DNA of 64,000 nucleotides. It comes from Hoplostethus atlanticus (taxonomy: Eukaryota; Chordata; Actinopteri; Trachichthyiformes; Trachichthyidae). Location of the stretch: assembly GCA_034670405.1 (NCBI GenBank), contig JAXDDX010000001.1:15825001-15889000 (forward strand). The letters run 5' to 3'. Below, piece by piece: positions 12,015-24,125 of this stretch (within the stretch, counting starts at the first letter, position 1; the number at the start of each line of letters is the position of its first letter). The position numbers and the translations under genes were made by a program. The notes under the pieces are model-generated. The model saw nothing but the letters and a program-made list of their open reading frames with translations, ran no database searches and was not told the DNA's origin.

Positions 12015-12952
12015 AAACGAGACGCTAGCGTATCCTGACTAACACGCAGGTCACAGTTCTCCAAACGTGAGCCAATCTGATGAAAACACAATGATGAGAG
12101 AAAGCAGGGTACCTTTTACTGTCTAGACCAGTGGTTGTAGTTATCCAAAATCCACCTATGTATTAAATATCTACAATATGAATGGAGACAAATGTTCTTT
12201 ATTTTATTATTATTTATGTATTTTATTTATTTATAATTATTATTATCATCATCATTATTATTATTATTATTATTATTATTACTACGAGGTCTTATGCCAG
12301 GGAATGTTCTGTCCTGTTAAAAATGAAAATAAAAAGTTAAAAGCTCAAGAACTACAGGTGATCAAAAGATGATCAATAAAATAGAAAAGATGACGCCAGG
12401 GGTTTTTCACCCTAGAACCATTAGTTGGGTTTCTCTTATCCCATTAAAAAAAAAATAAAACAGGGTGGGAATGGAGAGGAAGAAGAGAGAAGTTATATCA
12501 CATCCCCCGGAAAAACATGTCGCCACATGTCCGCGTAGCGAGTGTGAGAGAGAGAGAGAGAGAAAAATAATAATAATAGGCCCGGAACGCCCGCTGGCGC
12601 AGTCATTGCCACTGGCCAGTGATTAAAAAGCAAAATGGAGTATGTGATTTACTTAGGCTACAGCAACACGGAGCAGCCAGTCAGCTGATCCTGGTACAGT
12701 CCTACCCCTGCTGTCTCCACCCTGAAGTCTGGACAGTCAGAATAACAGAGAGAAGGGATGTGACAAAGTGCTGTAAGATGCTGTAATGTTTCACTTGTCT
12801 ACTTGGCTACTACTACATCTCCTACGCACAAATAAACTGTGAGACTTTGTTGAATACACCCCAAGATGGTAAGAAAGTGAGATGGCTGACAGACACCTCG
12901 ACTTCCTCCCAGGTACTGTGCTTCTGAGCAATACGCTCTGCTGACTTAGATA
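12015..12952. other. Intergenic with (ATT)n
   Basis: (ATT)n-type repeat lies at about 12236-12284 and a short (GA)n at 12546-12562. Nothing else was recognised. The last two bases, TA at 12951-12952, are the left copy of the target duplication of the following element. Confidence 0.5.
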
Positions 12953-15568
12953 CACTGCAAAAACAGATGTGTCAAAAAACAACACACATGGTTGTGTTGA
13001 TAGCATTTTGACACGTGTAGATTTTAGCACACAATGTGTACATTTAAAAAATATATATATTATTTTGGATAGATTGTGCTCATGAAAAAAATAATACACA
13101 TATTTTATATGGTAACACATGAAAAGCTCTATCATGAATAAAATGAATATATATGCATCTGAATATCTCAAACTTAAAAGATTAACGGCTGTTTTTTTGT
13201 CGCCCGCCCAATCACGTCATGCCACTTGTCTTTTTGAACTGTTGTTACACTGTTCACAGTACTGAACATCTCATAAATCAAACCACGTCAGAGCAACTAG
13301 GTTTCGCATTTGACAGAGTTCTGAAATATCATACTGATTTCCAAGAATTCGTTGATGTTGACAGAAACTTTGAACTTTGACAGATTTCAGGTCTTCATGT
13401 CAAGCACAGAAGCACTACCCCAAACATGCTGGAGAAATCCAGGTATTTTGTTTTTGTACTGTATATGCATTGTTCATATGAGTATATTCTAGGACTCTAT
13501 TGGGGCTGGGCAATATGACCTGAAATCCATATCACTGTATATTGTCACACGTACCAGGTAACAATAAATGAAATGAAACACATTCTCTATCGTGTTGGCC
13601 CTCTGTCAACATGTGATTGGTTGCTTTACATTCAGTTGAATTAAAGGGGCACAAAATGAAACGCCCCATGTACTGGAGGAATAGATACCCACCCATACTA
13701 GATATAATTCATCACTTTCAAATATTCACTTATGTCTTCTGTTTAACTCTATGGACAGAGAGGTATATGGGTGGGGTAAGATTTTGTAACCACTGCTAGA
13801 GGACATCAGACTCCTTGAACGTTCTGGTGTACCGGTGGAGATGCAAGGACAAAATCATCGACTATATGGGACAATCTGTGTCTTGACTGCAGACAATTTA
13901 GCTACCCATTCCCTATGTGGATATGCAGAGAGCTTTGTCACTTTTGCATGGTTGCAACAGTTGCTCAGTCTGTTTACGATGAAGATAAAGTTGAGAAGCA
14001 CACCAGAGAAAATTATCAGCAGCATGTCAGACGTAATGGTCCAAGCTCAACTGGAGTTAAAGAGGACTCCTGTTTGAAGAAGCTGCAGTATTTTCATGTA
14101 ACAGAGAACACATGCGTTGACATTATGCATGATATCCTTGAGGGTGTAGCCCCTTTGGAGGTGAGACTAATGTTATGCCACTTCATTTATGAAGAAAAGC
14201 TTTTTTACCCGAGAACTGTTGAATCATAGAATTTTGACTATGGGTATGGGAACGAGTGTTATTCTCAATCTGAGAACGTCTGACAATGCAGTAAAACCGA
14301 CTGCATCGCAAATGTGGTGCCTTTTGCAGGCGTTACCCTTTTTAGTTGCCGATCTTGTTGACATGAGAAGTCAACATTGGCATTTATTCATTTTGCTGAG
14401 GGAAATATGCAGCGTTGTCTTTGCGCCCGTTGTTGCACACAGGCTCGCTGTATTTCTGAAACAACTCATTATAGAGCACCACACACAAGAAGCTCTATGA
14501 CCGACATCTGATTCCTAAACACCATTTTATGATTCACTATCCGAGGATGATGCTTATGTTCGGACCTATTTCTCAGCTGTGGTGTATGAGATTTGAGGCA
14601 AAGCACAATCCATTAAAAAGACATGCTCATGTGGTTGGAAACTTCTTACGGTGAAGTAGTACTTTGATGAGCATTTTTATGCCTATGCTGTACAACAAAC
14701 TAAAGCGTATGAAATGATCAGCCTGACCGATGCCGCAGATGTCAGGCCTTTGGACATAATGTTGGGTTTCAATACTGATGAACTATACCTAAACAGAAGG
14801 TACAAGATTGTTTAGCTTCTCAAGAATGCAGATTGCCAGACTGCAGATTGTCCTTATCGCCTTTCCAATAGGAAATGGCACAAATTACATTTTTCTCAAG
14901 TGTTATTGTAAAAACTGCTTTTAAAACAGCATCTCACTTTACCTGAAGCATAGTAACTTGTGATGTTTGGTTTATTTTAGATAATTCACGTACACATGCA
15001 TGATCATTTATGATGATGGATGAGTAATTTTGACATTCCCCGAGCACTTAAAATATGTAGTAATTCAGACATTACTTCTCTGACAATCTCAGATGGTCAA
15101 AAACTGTGACTGTGTAACACACTAGTGCTTATAATTCATTACAAGTTACATCTATAATGCCTTATGACTGAAGTTTTTAAAACATTTTGTTGTACTTTTT
15201 AACTTCAAATTTCTCACGTTGTACTTTTGTGCGCTCATGCATTGTTCCGTACCCTGTCAACATTTGACCATTGATTAAATGGCTAACATTTTTACATCTG
15301 TCTGTTTCTCCCTTTCATTTTTAGAATTACAAATGCCTGGTAATATGTTTAACACATTAAGTTGTAGTATTAACACATTAAGTAGTAGTTTCTGGTCATT
15401 TTCAGTTACACATAATCAACACTTACTGTGTTGAAATGACATATTTGTTTAATTACCTGACACAATTTGTGTGTAAAATGGCTCACACATCTATTTTGAC
15501 ACGTGTTGCGCCTGAGCACACTCGCTACATGTACATGTGTCATTTTTAACACATCTCTTTTTGCAGTG
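12953..15568 (+). mobile_element. CACTA/EnSpm-type DNA transposon, 2.6 kb
   Basis: The left end starts CACTGCAAAAACAGATGTGT and the complement of the right end starts CACTGCAAAAAGAGATGTGT; 24 of the first 26 positions match. TA flanks both sides (12951-12952 and 15569-15570). Subterminal copies of TTTTGACACGTGT occur in the same orientation near both ends, as do repeated ACACAT-type words. CACTG termini with a 2-3 bp duplication are the hallmark of animal CACTA elements. The interior carries a broken transposase-like gene, so the copy is inactive. Confidence 0.8.
13800..14830 (+). pseudogene. Transposase-like gene of the CACTA-type element, frameshifted
   Basis: Fragments in at least three phases follow one another on the plus strand. 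From about 13835 the frame reads TICVLTADNLATHSLCGYAE. A second phase at 13915-14229 carries PSTGVKEDS, YFHVTENTCVDIMHDILEG and CHFIYEEKLF. A third, 14189-14500, includes MWCLLQALPFLVADLVDM. Beyond it are interrupted pieces equivalent to MIHYPRM and RFEAKHNP motifs. This motif order, including DxMHDxLEG, is familiar from a multi-copy family of fish and invertebrate proteins usually annotated as uncharacterised. Its position between CACTG inverted ends argues that it is the element's transposase. Several frameshifts and stops make it non-functional. No Cys/His core or DDE triad was mapped with certainty. Confidence 0.7.
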
Positions 15569-15570
15569 TA

Positions 15571-16339
15571 GACTGCAGCAACTTACAATAATTGAAAGAA
15601 TCAAAAGTCAAGATATTGATGAGGATGTTGTTGTTCCTGCTATTGAGAAGTGATGTTAACACGTGTTTTGATCATCTGTATGCGTGAGGGAGAGGTGACA
15701 GGTGTGTTTCCGTGCACCCCCCTGCAGAGATCACAGCAGACGCATGCACGACTGTTCCGCACCTGTGCACGTGCGGGCGTAAAAAAAAAGAAAAAGTCAG
15801 CGTGTGTGAGTGTGTGTGTGGTTTGTAAGTGTGAGAGCGAGACCAGAGAGCGGGGTTATGAATTCCCAGTGTGCTAGTACTGTAATTACTCGTACACTAC
15901 AGAAGCAAGCCGGCGTAGAAACCATGATGAATGTGTTACAACCGCGGCTAAAGTAACCCTGAACACAGCGCGCTCCAGCCACGAACAGCCTGGGAGCTGC
16001 AGCACGCACAGCCTCAACCCACCTCAGCACAATGGATCCTTGAGGATCCACTTGACGTCCCAGTCAAGATGGCGTGGGGGATGAGAGCTAGGTCTGCACA
16101 ATATTTTAATGAGTCGCCTCAGTTCGCTAGCGTACAGGTTGAACAACAAAAACTCTTGCCCAGGCTTGTGATTCCATAGTTCCTGTCGAGCGTCTTCCTT
16201 ATTTAACCTCTTTTACATTTCCCATCAGTGGCCATTTTGGCCAATTTGTTTCCCCTCCAAGTCTTTTGTCTTCACTTATTTGTCTTAGCTCTTGATTATT
16301 TGCTCCACTTATTTGTCTCATTTGTTTAAATAAAAAGTA
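15571..16339. other. Intergenic, nothing recognised
   Basis: Mixed sequence with a short TG-rich patch at 15800-15830. No coding frame or repeat was identified. Confidence 0.5.
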
Positions 16340-16525
16340 GGTATCTAACTTATTGCACTTTTACCTTAGCACTGATTCTGCTCTTAGATGCTTGTTCAGG
16401 AAGGAAATGCACTTATGATTTCTGGTGACTAGTAGTTCTCTTGCCTACCAATGTTGAATGCACTTATTGTAAGTCGCTTTGGATAAAAGCGTCTGCTAAA
16501 TGACTGTAATATAATGTAATGTGAT
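16340..16525 (+). repeat. Fish retroposon 3' tail
   Basis: The phrase TGTAAGTCGCTTTGGATAAA followed by AGCGTCTGCTAAATGACTG, and then a TAATATAATGTAATG tandem tail, is a very widespread fish interspersed-repeat end. The 5' limit is not clear, and the family is not assigned. Confidence 0.65.
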
Positions 16526-16704
16526 ATAATCAAATGAATTCTGGGGACATGTGGCCGATAGTTGTATTTTTATAAGGTGCTGCCAAATTTAGTATTTTAG
16601 ATGGTGACACGTCATCCCTTTTCATGTCTCCCTCCTCCTCTTCCTTTTTCCTCCTAACCCGCTTTCTTCTCTCAAATAATAATAAAAATAACAATGTATA
16701 CTCA
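16526..16704. other. Short gap, nothing recognised
   Basis: AT-rich and C/T-rich unique sequence. Confidence 0.4.
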
Positions 16705-16772
16705 CGATGTTTAATTGATCCCTGTAGGGGATCTACAGAACAATGTCCCTGGAGCTGGTAGGGATTCAGATG
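16705..16772 (-). mobile_element. Fragment of the 11757-type SINE
   Basis: The minus strand reads CTGAATCCCTACCAGCTCCA, then GGGACA, and ends CAGGGATCAATTAAAC. It matches the 3' half of the SINE at 11757-12014 in the same orientation, so it is a truncated copy. Confidence 0.6.
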
Positions 16773-18774
16773 TTGCCAACATCTGGATCCCTCTTACTTC
16801 TTACCTAATTAACCTTGTTCTTAGATATTTCTGACGCTCTCTCAGTCTCTCTCGCTCTGAATCATTTCTCACTGTTTCTGATGCATCACCGGGTCTCATC
16901 TGACTCCTATCCAGAGGTGTCACCTTCCAAGAGGTGAGGAACCCGCCTGAGGTCTCACCTTTGTTCTCACTCTCTACATAAGCGATGAGAACCAGATGAA
17001 AGAAACCTTTACCTCCCGGCTCCTATGTACACAACACTTTCAAGAGTCGGCTAAACCCAAGGAGGCTCTTTACCTTTCATACCTCAAGTCTCTGAAACAA
17101 ACAGGTAAAGGGAGCATTGAAATGATGAAATATTGACGACGAGTACAATGAATTTAAGATATAAAAGCAACAAAAAAAAAAACATACCAGTGAAGTTAAG
17201 TGATAAATGTGAGAGTCAAATCATCACTTACTGTTCTTTATTGTGGAAGAACAAAATGATTTACACCTCCACACATAGAGACATTTCAGATAGATGGGTT
17301 TATGAAAGACAAAAAAAACTAAATTAAAAGGATGAAATAGAAATAAATAAACTATTGCAGGGCAGTAACAGATGAAAAAAATAAATAAATAAAAGATAAA
17401 AAGTTAAAACCGAAAAAATAAATAATAAACCAACGCAGAAAACATTGTAGATAGCTGCATATAGCTTCCCAAGGACAGACTGAGCGCCCAGGGCCACGTT
17501 GTGCTGGTGGAGCAGGTTCAGATAATGAAACCATGACTGAAGAGTCCCCTCTCCACAGAATAATAGGACTACTGACCCTCCACGCAGCACACCAGGAGGC
17601 TTGATGACTTTGCATTTGCTGGATAAATCAATAAAATGTGCTGTAGGTATGTCATCTTCAAGAGGGGAGGTCCTTCGCCCGCTCTGATCTTTACAGGTTA
17701 AATAAGGGATAAATGAAAATGTAAATAAGAAAACATAGAAGCCCCAAACACAAAGTCAGTGGAATGCAGTGGCGCATCCCTTTAGAGGTGAAAACCAGAC
17801 CAGGAGAGGTCCCAGATCTGCTTGAAAACTTTCTAAAGAGCCTGAACACTCCCAGAACAGAGCAATAATGGGGAAAATGGAAAGACTAGGGATGTCATCA
17901 GCCGATCACCGATCCAATCACCCAGTGAAAGATGCATTTTAGCCAGACTTTCTACTAATGACAGTAAAAGTGCACAGCCAGCATAGCCAGTAAACTTTCA
18001 ACATAGCACTGTGTTTAACAGATTGTTCTTATGGGTGCATGACATTACTGTTGAAATAAATCAGAGCATGACCAAGGTTTTGATCGAGGCAGCATGGGTT
18101 CTGCCTCGTGTCCAATTAATTAACTTTCATAATATAGGCCGTGAAATTCACAACACAATCTCAGAAATTAATTTATGTAAGTTGCCAATATCCATTAACG
18201 ATTGAAAATAGCGAATGTATACAACAATCAAACACAGACGTTCAGAAAGGAGCTAGCTGCCGGCGAAGCTGAAATGAAAAACAGCAAGGTTGTGTAAAGA
18301 ACGGAGGGACCCATTCTCTATTCAACAATAAAAAGCGAATGTAATGAATGAAAATAATGAATGTCGACCTCAATGTGATTGGCTGATGGCATGTGAAGTT
18401 CCTCTGAGATGAAAAGAGTTTGAAAAGACCTTCAGGGGAGACGAGACGAAAGATGGACTGAAAAGGAGGAGAGCAACTGGTCCTCCACCCCACCCATCAC
18501 TATATCATCACCCACAAAGCAGTGCAGCAACTGCATCTAGACCCTCTGCAGTACGACAGGTTATAGTGGACAGAATATATGTTGTATATGAACAGCATGT
18601 AGGAAGAATATGGATTTCAAGTTCGGATTTTATGCCATCTACATGTACAATGGCCAATTTTGAAACGTATCTAAACATATTCTGAAGTATGTGTAAAATG
18701 TTTTGTTTTTTTTGCAGTACGAGAAGGGCGCGGAGGAAGAGGCGGTGGGGGGATAAAGAGGGAAAGGCAGCAGT
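16773..18774. other. Intergenic, nothing recognised
   Basis: Mostly AT-rich unique sequence, with A-rich stretches at 17168-17182 and 17340-17425. Short open frames exist but none shows a recognisable domain. Confidence 0.5.
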
Positions 18775-18840
18775 CTGGTCAGCTAATTAAATGACTGCTT
18801 GGCTTCAGCAGCAGTTAATGCTGTTCAATTATGAATGAGA
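18775..18840. promoter_or_regulatory. Candidate conserved non-coding island
   Basis: Unique sequence with AGCTAATTAAATGACTG, GCAGTTAATGCTG and TTCAATTATGAATGA. These are homeodomain-type cores packed in 60 bp immediately upstream of purine-rich repeat. Function is inferred from composition only. Confidence 0.22.
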
Positions 18841-19599
18841 GAGACGAGGTGAAGAGGGCAGCACAATCAATGGAAGGAGGGGCTGCGGGGACGGACGGAG
18901 AGATGGCGCAAAGACGGGATAAAAGGGATAAAAGGAAGGTGGGAGGGAGGGAGGGAGAGATGAAAGAACGGACCAAATAAACTGTGAAGAGAGAAATAAA
19001 AGAGGGAGAGAGCCCACTGAGCGCCGGATGTCTTTTCAACATGGCGTTTAGCTCTACGTACAGCCCAGCGTTAGACCAAGCAGCACATATACGTTATTGC
19101 ATTTTTATACAATATCTGAAATATGCACCTGTTTTCGACTTCCATATTTAAATCCTGCGTGGCCTCGACGCTACAAACCCCCAGGACCAAAGCGAAAACA
19201 AAGCCTCCCCTCCTTCCAAACACACACAGGCAGAGGTACACACTTGGTGTTTGTTTGAATGTGTCGCTGCTTTGAACTAGTCAGTGGAGGGCCTTATTCA
19301 GCGGGCCCTTGGGCGACACGACACCCGGTGCGTTTGTTTTGGTCTACCTAAGAGGCCCCTCTCTTCTCTTCTCTCCCCCCTTCCCCTCTCTGTCTCGTCA
19401 AGACAGACCGCCATCAGGCTGTGGAAGGCAAACTGAAAAGGGCGTCATCAAATGTCTCCTACTGACTGATACAGTTCGACTTCTAGACTTCTAGACTTCT
19501 AGACTCATGTAGGTTCACCAGCGGGTCTCTACAGTACCAGAGGTAACGGTCTTCCACTCACTGGTCAATGGGCTTCCAACCGGACTGGTGTGGATGCTG
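18841..19599. other. Purine-rich then mixed intergenic sequence
   Basis: A purine-rich tract with GGGAGG repeats lies at about 18841-18990. The rest is mixed. No gene was recognised. Confidence 0.5.
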
Positions 19600-19760
19600 T
19601 GGTGTTTAGAATAGAATAGCATAGAATAGAATACAATACAATACAATACAATACAATACAATACAATACAATACAATACAATACAATACAACAAATCTGA
19701 AAATTCTATGAGAGAATGGAATAGGACAAGGTCAATAGAATAGAATAGAATAGGAGTTGT
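19600..19760. repeat. Pentanucleotide repeats (ATACA)n and (ATAGA)n
   Basis: AATAG/AATAC units run from 19607, with pure (ATACA)n at about 19631-19690 and further AATAGAATAG at 19735-19755. A related (GAATA)n block lies at 20290-20335. Confidence 0.9.
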
Positions 19761-19825
19761 TTATTTATGTAACAGCTTAAGTGTTTGCAGCTCTGCAACC
19801 CATCCCTCCTTCCTCTCATTCTCTG

Positions 19826-19877
<52 letters not shown>

Positions 19878-20402
19878 GATTCTTGTATATACAGTATCTC
19901 TCTGAGTCAACCTCCATCTCTGTCTGTGACATGCAAGCAGGTTTTCGACAGAGCATGAGGGCGACCATGGCAACATTTTTCTCTGGTTTGAGCAGATCTT
20001 AATGGTAAATATTGTGTGAAAATCATGTAAATGACAGGTGAAAGATGTCATGGAAGTACTGCCTTTTTTTCTTATCTAGTTTCTTTTGAAGATAGCTCTC
20101 CAAATACACAGGCATGGATGGAACAAGCCACTGGGTGTCCTGTGGTATGTTCTGGGATAACCAGCTCCCTATAGAGACAGAGACAGGGTGCATCCAAATC
20201 TGGGAGATTTCAATGTTTGTTTGTCTCTGTCACACTTTGTTTGTCTGGTTTTCTGTCTGTAACGCGTAATCTCTTTCTACATTCACACCAGAATAGAATA
20301 GAATAGAATAGAATAGAATAGAATAGAATAGAATAGGTGTGGGCTTTGTGGATGACTGAACCCCAGTGCTTCCCTCTCGGTAGAGACCAAACATAAGCTT
20401 GT

Positions 20403-20437
<35 letters not shown>

Positions 20438-20519
20438 TACATGCACCCTCACAAAATGCTGCACATGTATATACACAGCAGCACATACACAGATGATAAA
20501 CAGATGCACACACATTCAT

Positions 20520-20563
<44 letters not shown>

Positions 20564-20673
20564 TTAAATCAGTGTACAGCTTTGGCACTTGTGCCTTCCT
20601 GGCCCCCAAGCTGCTGGCTGATTCAATTTTCTGGGCAGATCTGCCGATGGTGACCGCTAACATTCACCTTTAG

Positions 20674-20740
<67 letters not shown>
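19761..20740. repeat. Microsatellite cluster: TC, GAATA, CA, CA, GA
   Basis: (TC)n lies at 19829-19880, (GAATA)n at 20290-20335, (CA)n at 20405-20434 and 20521-20560, and (GA)n at 20680-20738. Unique sequence between them shows no gene. Confidence 0.9.
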
Positions 20741-20742
<2 letters not shown>

Positions 20743-21440
20743 CAAGGCAGCGCCTTTACCACCTCAGGCAACTGAAGAAATTTAAAGTCTCCCGGAGGAT
20801 CCTTCAGTCCTTCTACTCTGGAGCTGTAGAGAGCATCCTGACAGGAAGCATCACTGCCTGGTTTGGCAGCAGCTCCGCTCAGGACAGGAAGGCTCTGCAG
20901 AGAGTAGTGGAACTACACTCCCCACCCTGCAGGACTTGTACACCAGGAGGTGCAGAACCAGAGCCTGCAGGATCATGAAGGATCCTCACCACCCCAACAA
21001 CGGACTGTTTCAGCTGCTACGGTCAGGCAAGCGCCTCCGTAGTCACGCTGCCAAAACAGAGAGACTGAGACGGAGTTTCTTTCCTCAGGCCATCAGGACT
21101 GTGAACTCTGACCTCACCAGGGCCCCCACCAAGACACACACACTGCCCCTCTTATGCACACACACACTTAGGTAAAGACTACACATAATTTATATTATAT
21201 ATTATACATACAATTTCCCTTTTTCCCTTCTTTACTATATTTTTATAAAGTGCAATTATTGTAAATATTGTGTTGTTTTTATATAGAGCTCTTAAAACTG
21301 TGACATGTAAATATTGTTGTTGGTTTATTGTAAATAGTGTGAACCTGTTATTTTGCACATTTCTGCTGAGCATTGCCACTTTACATTTCACTGCACACCT
21401 CGTGTGTGTATGTGACAAATAAAACTTCTTGAATCTTGAG
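20741..21440 (+). mobile_element. L2-like LINE, 5'-truncated 3' end
   Basis: From 20748 the plus frame reads QRLYHLRQLKKFKV, then ILTGSITAWFGSSSAQDRKA. After a deletion and frameshift near 20920 it continues in another phase with LYTRRCRTRACRIMKD, HHPNNGLFQLLRSGKR and SFFPQAIRTVN. These are C-terminal reverse-transcriptase-tail motifs of fish L2/CR1-like LINEs. A 3' untranslated part with TGACAAATAAAACTTCTTG follows. The copy is bounded on both sides by GA repeat, which hides any target duplication. Confidence 0.8.
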
Positions 21441-22299
21441 AGAGAGAGATATTAGTGGAGAAGCAACGAGAGGGTGAGAGAAAGGGTGACTCTTAATACT
21501 TACTTTTAGAATGAGAGGTGCAGGGAGAGAGCGAGAGAGGGGGAGGAAGGGTGACTGACAATACTCTACCTGAAGGGAAGGGGACAGGGGGAGGAGAGAG
21601 GGCCTGTCAACACTAGAGAAGGAGAGAGGAGGGGGAAAAGGACGGCGGGAGATTTTCAGCGTGGCTTGACGTGCATGAGCTCCCCCCATGCATGAGAACT
21701 TCCTCCAGTATTTTGATTGAGACCCTGAATGACAGCAGACAGTTTCACCCAGATGTTCCTTTTCGACCTGGCATTCATAGTTTCTATCTATCAGCGACCT
21801 CCTCTCCTGTCCTCTCCGTTGAAGTCGTCATGTTCCATTTACATCCGGTTGCCTTTTAATGTCATTTGGACGTCTTTATAGCCACCAGGAGGAGGAGGAG
21901 TCGTTAAAGCTGCAACTCGGTCGGACGTCGGCGTCGGAGAGGTAACCGTAAAACTGTTTGACTTGCGACACCCAGAAATCACGCGGCGTGACGTGTGACA
22001 TGTTGATCGCCTTATACCAAAGGACACCAAGAGGACAAGAGAGGCAAAGCATCTAACATTTGCGAGGCCAGCTTTCTCGCAGTTTTGTGTGTAGAGAAGT
22101 CGATACAGAAAAAAGGGGGGGGAGGGAGGGAGGGGGGAGGGAGCGCCCACCCAGCACCTCAGGCGGGCCTCAAACAAGAAACACACACACAGCAGCCACA
22201 CCCAAGCCGTTAGCTGCTGAGGCTGCGTGTGTTAGTCATGTGTGATGTTCTGAAATCTCCTCTTCATGATAAGAAGCAACGCCACAAGCAAATCTAGTC

Positions 22300-22302
<3 letters not shown>
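21441..22302. other. Intergenic, purine-rich patches
   Basis: (GA)-rich sequence at 21438-21640 and G-rich sequence at 22115-22140. No gene was recognised. Confidence 0.5.
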
Positions 22303-22348
<46 letters not shown>

Positions 22349-22635
22349 GTCGTCTGATCTCTTGTATGGCTTCTTCCTCTTCAAAAGCCTTTGTCTCGCT
22401 GCATTCAAATCCCCCGTCATTAAAAGTGATCCTTGATTGAAGCCGTGCAGGAACAAGGAGGAGGGGGAGGAGGGGGGAGGGCGTGGAAGGTAAAGAGGCA
22501 GAGATGTGACGGAATCCAGCGCTGATCCGGGTTGAGGAGGGAGGGAGAAGAATGGAGAGAGGGCGGAATAGGGTTGGGTAGCAAGGAGGAGAAGAGGGGA
22601 GGAGAAGAGGAGGAGGAGAGGAGGAGGAGAGGGCA
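22303..22635. repeat. (CA)n and purine-rich tract
   Basis: (CA)n lies at about 22303-22346 and a GGAGGA-type purine tract at about 22455-22632. Confidence 0.85.
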
Positions 22636-22716
22636 GCGCTTTGATTCTGTTAATTGGAGGCTTTCTGGCAAAATGACCTGAATGCTGCAATTACTATTCC
22701 CCTGGAGAGGCTCCAT

Positions 22717-22718
<2 letters not shown>
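22636..22718. promoter_or_regulatory. Candidate conserved non-coding island
   Basis: Unique sequence containing TTCTGTTAATTGGAGG, AAAATGACCTGAATGCTG and GCAATTACTATTCC. It is wedged between a purine tract and (CA)n and has no coding frame. Enhancer function is inferred. Confidence 0.25.
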
Positions 22719-22762
<44 letters not shown>

Positions 22763-23331
22763 TTCTGCAGATGCATCCTGTCTGTCTTTCAATCAGAACA
22801 TAATGTATTCACAATTTGCACATCACATTGTTTGCATTTACATGATATGGTCCAAGCAATAAGTGGACACACACAAAGAGTGAGACAGAGAGATATTGGG
22901 GGGGGGGGGGAGACAGGCAGTCAGAAAAGGAGACAGCGAGGCAGACAGACAGGCAGACAGACAGGCAGGCAGACAGACAGGCAGACAGACAGGCAGACAG
23001 GCAGGCAGGCAGACAGGCAGGCAGACAGGCAGGCAGGCAGAGGGAAGGCGGAGAAGCTGAGGAGGTCACATATGCTCACTTCCATAGACATAAGCCCTGA
23101 TTAAATTGAGTGTGTAGTAGCTGGCCGCTCTTCAGGTGTGCGCGCGTGTGTGTGTGTGTCCTGTAATATTGTCTGCTGTCCCATGGGCTGAAGCTGAGCA
23201 AACTCAATCAACTCCCACTCACCTCTGTGGCCCTCCCTACACTGTCAGGCCAGGACTAGACACTGGCCTACTCTCTCCTCTGCTGTGAGAGAGAGAGGGG
23301 AGAGAGAGAGAGAGATACGAGATACACAGTG

Positions 23332-23374
<43 letters not shown>

Positions 23375-23556
23375 CGGTTGTTCAGGTGTGCCCTTGAACA
23401 AATAAAAAGCTTCTGTAGATTGAATGAAAGGCGGAGATTATCACGTGTTCAACAGTGTGTGTGTGTGTGTGTGTGGATGTGAGTGACATGTCCCAGTGCT
23501 GAGTGACATACGGATGAATAATCAGAATATACAATATCAGTATCCAGAACATGAAA

Positions 23557-23599
<43 letters not shown>

Positions 23600-23710
23600 G
23601 TTTCACATCCTGACTAGCTACATTTTACTGTTTTCATTTTCTTACAGTCTCCATTTTATTATTACATAAACATTATTACATATTATTACATATTCACCAA
23701 ATGCACAGGT

Positions 23711-23764
<54 letters not shown>
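22719..23764. repeat. Microsatellite cluster including (CAGR)n array
   Basis: (CA)n lies at 22720-22761, a poly-G run at 22899-22911, and a (CAGA)/(CAGG) tetranucleotide array at 22938-23041. (TG)n lies at 23334-23372 and 23455-23475, and (CA)n at 23560-23598 and 23713-23763. Sequence between them shows no gene. Confidence 0.92.
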
Positions 23765-23767
<3 letters not shown>

Positions 23768-23884
23768 CAACCATCTCTAACCCCTGGCCCTGCCTACGCA
23801 CCTGTCAATCAGCAACATCTGCCACGACAACCTGTTGCCATGGGAATGACAGGTCTCCTCGCAGAGGGACAGGAAGTGACATGC
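23765..23884. other. Short unique spacer
   Basis: Mixed sequence, nothing recognised. Confidence 0.4.
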
Positions 23885-24125
23885 AGGGGCGGGGCGTTAC
23901 CAGCGGAGACAACGCCGTTCAATCGGGCCGATCAATCATAATTGGCTCGTTTGCATATTTGCCACCTGATTCGGAATCATCATTCATTCATGCAGATGTG
24001 CGGCGGAGCGGCGGCCCCGGGGGGGGAGCGGGGTCAGCGGCGAACCCCGAGCCCATTGGTCGGCGGGAGATTGAATTAGAGCTTTATTTAGATTTATGCA
24101 GGCGTTAACAGTAATGATATACAGC
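23885..24125. promoter_or_regulatory. Candidate conserved non-coding island, GC/AT mixed
   Basis: A GC-rich core (GCGGCGGAGCGGCGGCCCCG near 24000) is flanked by AT-rich motifs. These are CAATCATAATTGG and TTTGCATATTTGCC on the left, and GATTGAATTAGAGCTTTATT and CAGTAATGATATA on the right. There is no long coding frame. The mix resembles a developmental enhancer or a CpG-rich promoter flank. Function is inferred. Confidence 0.25.
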
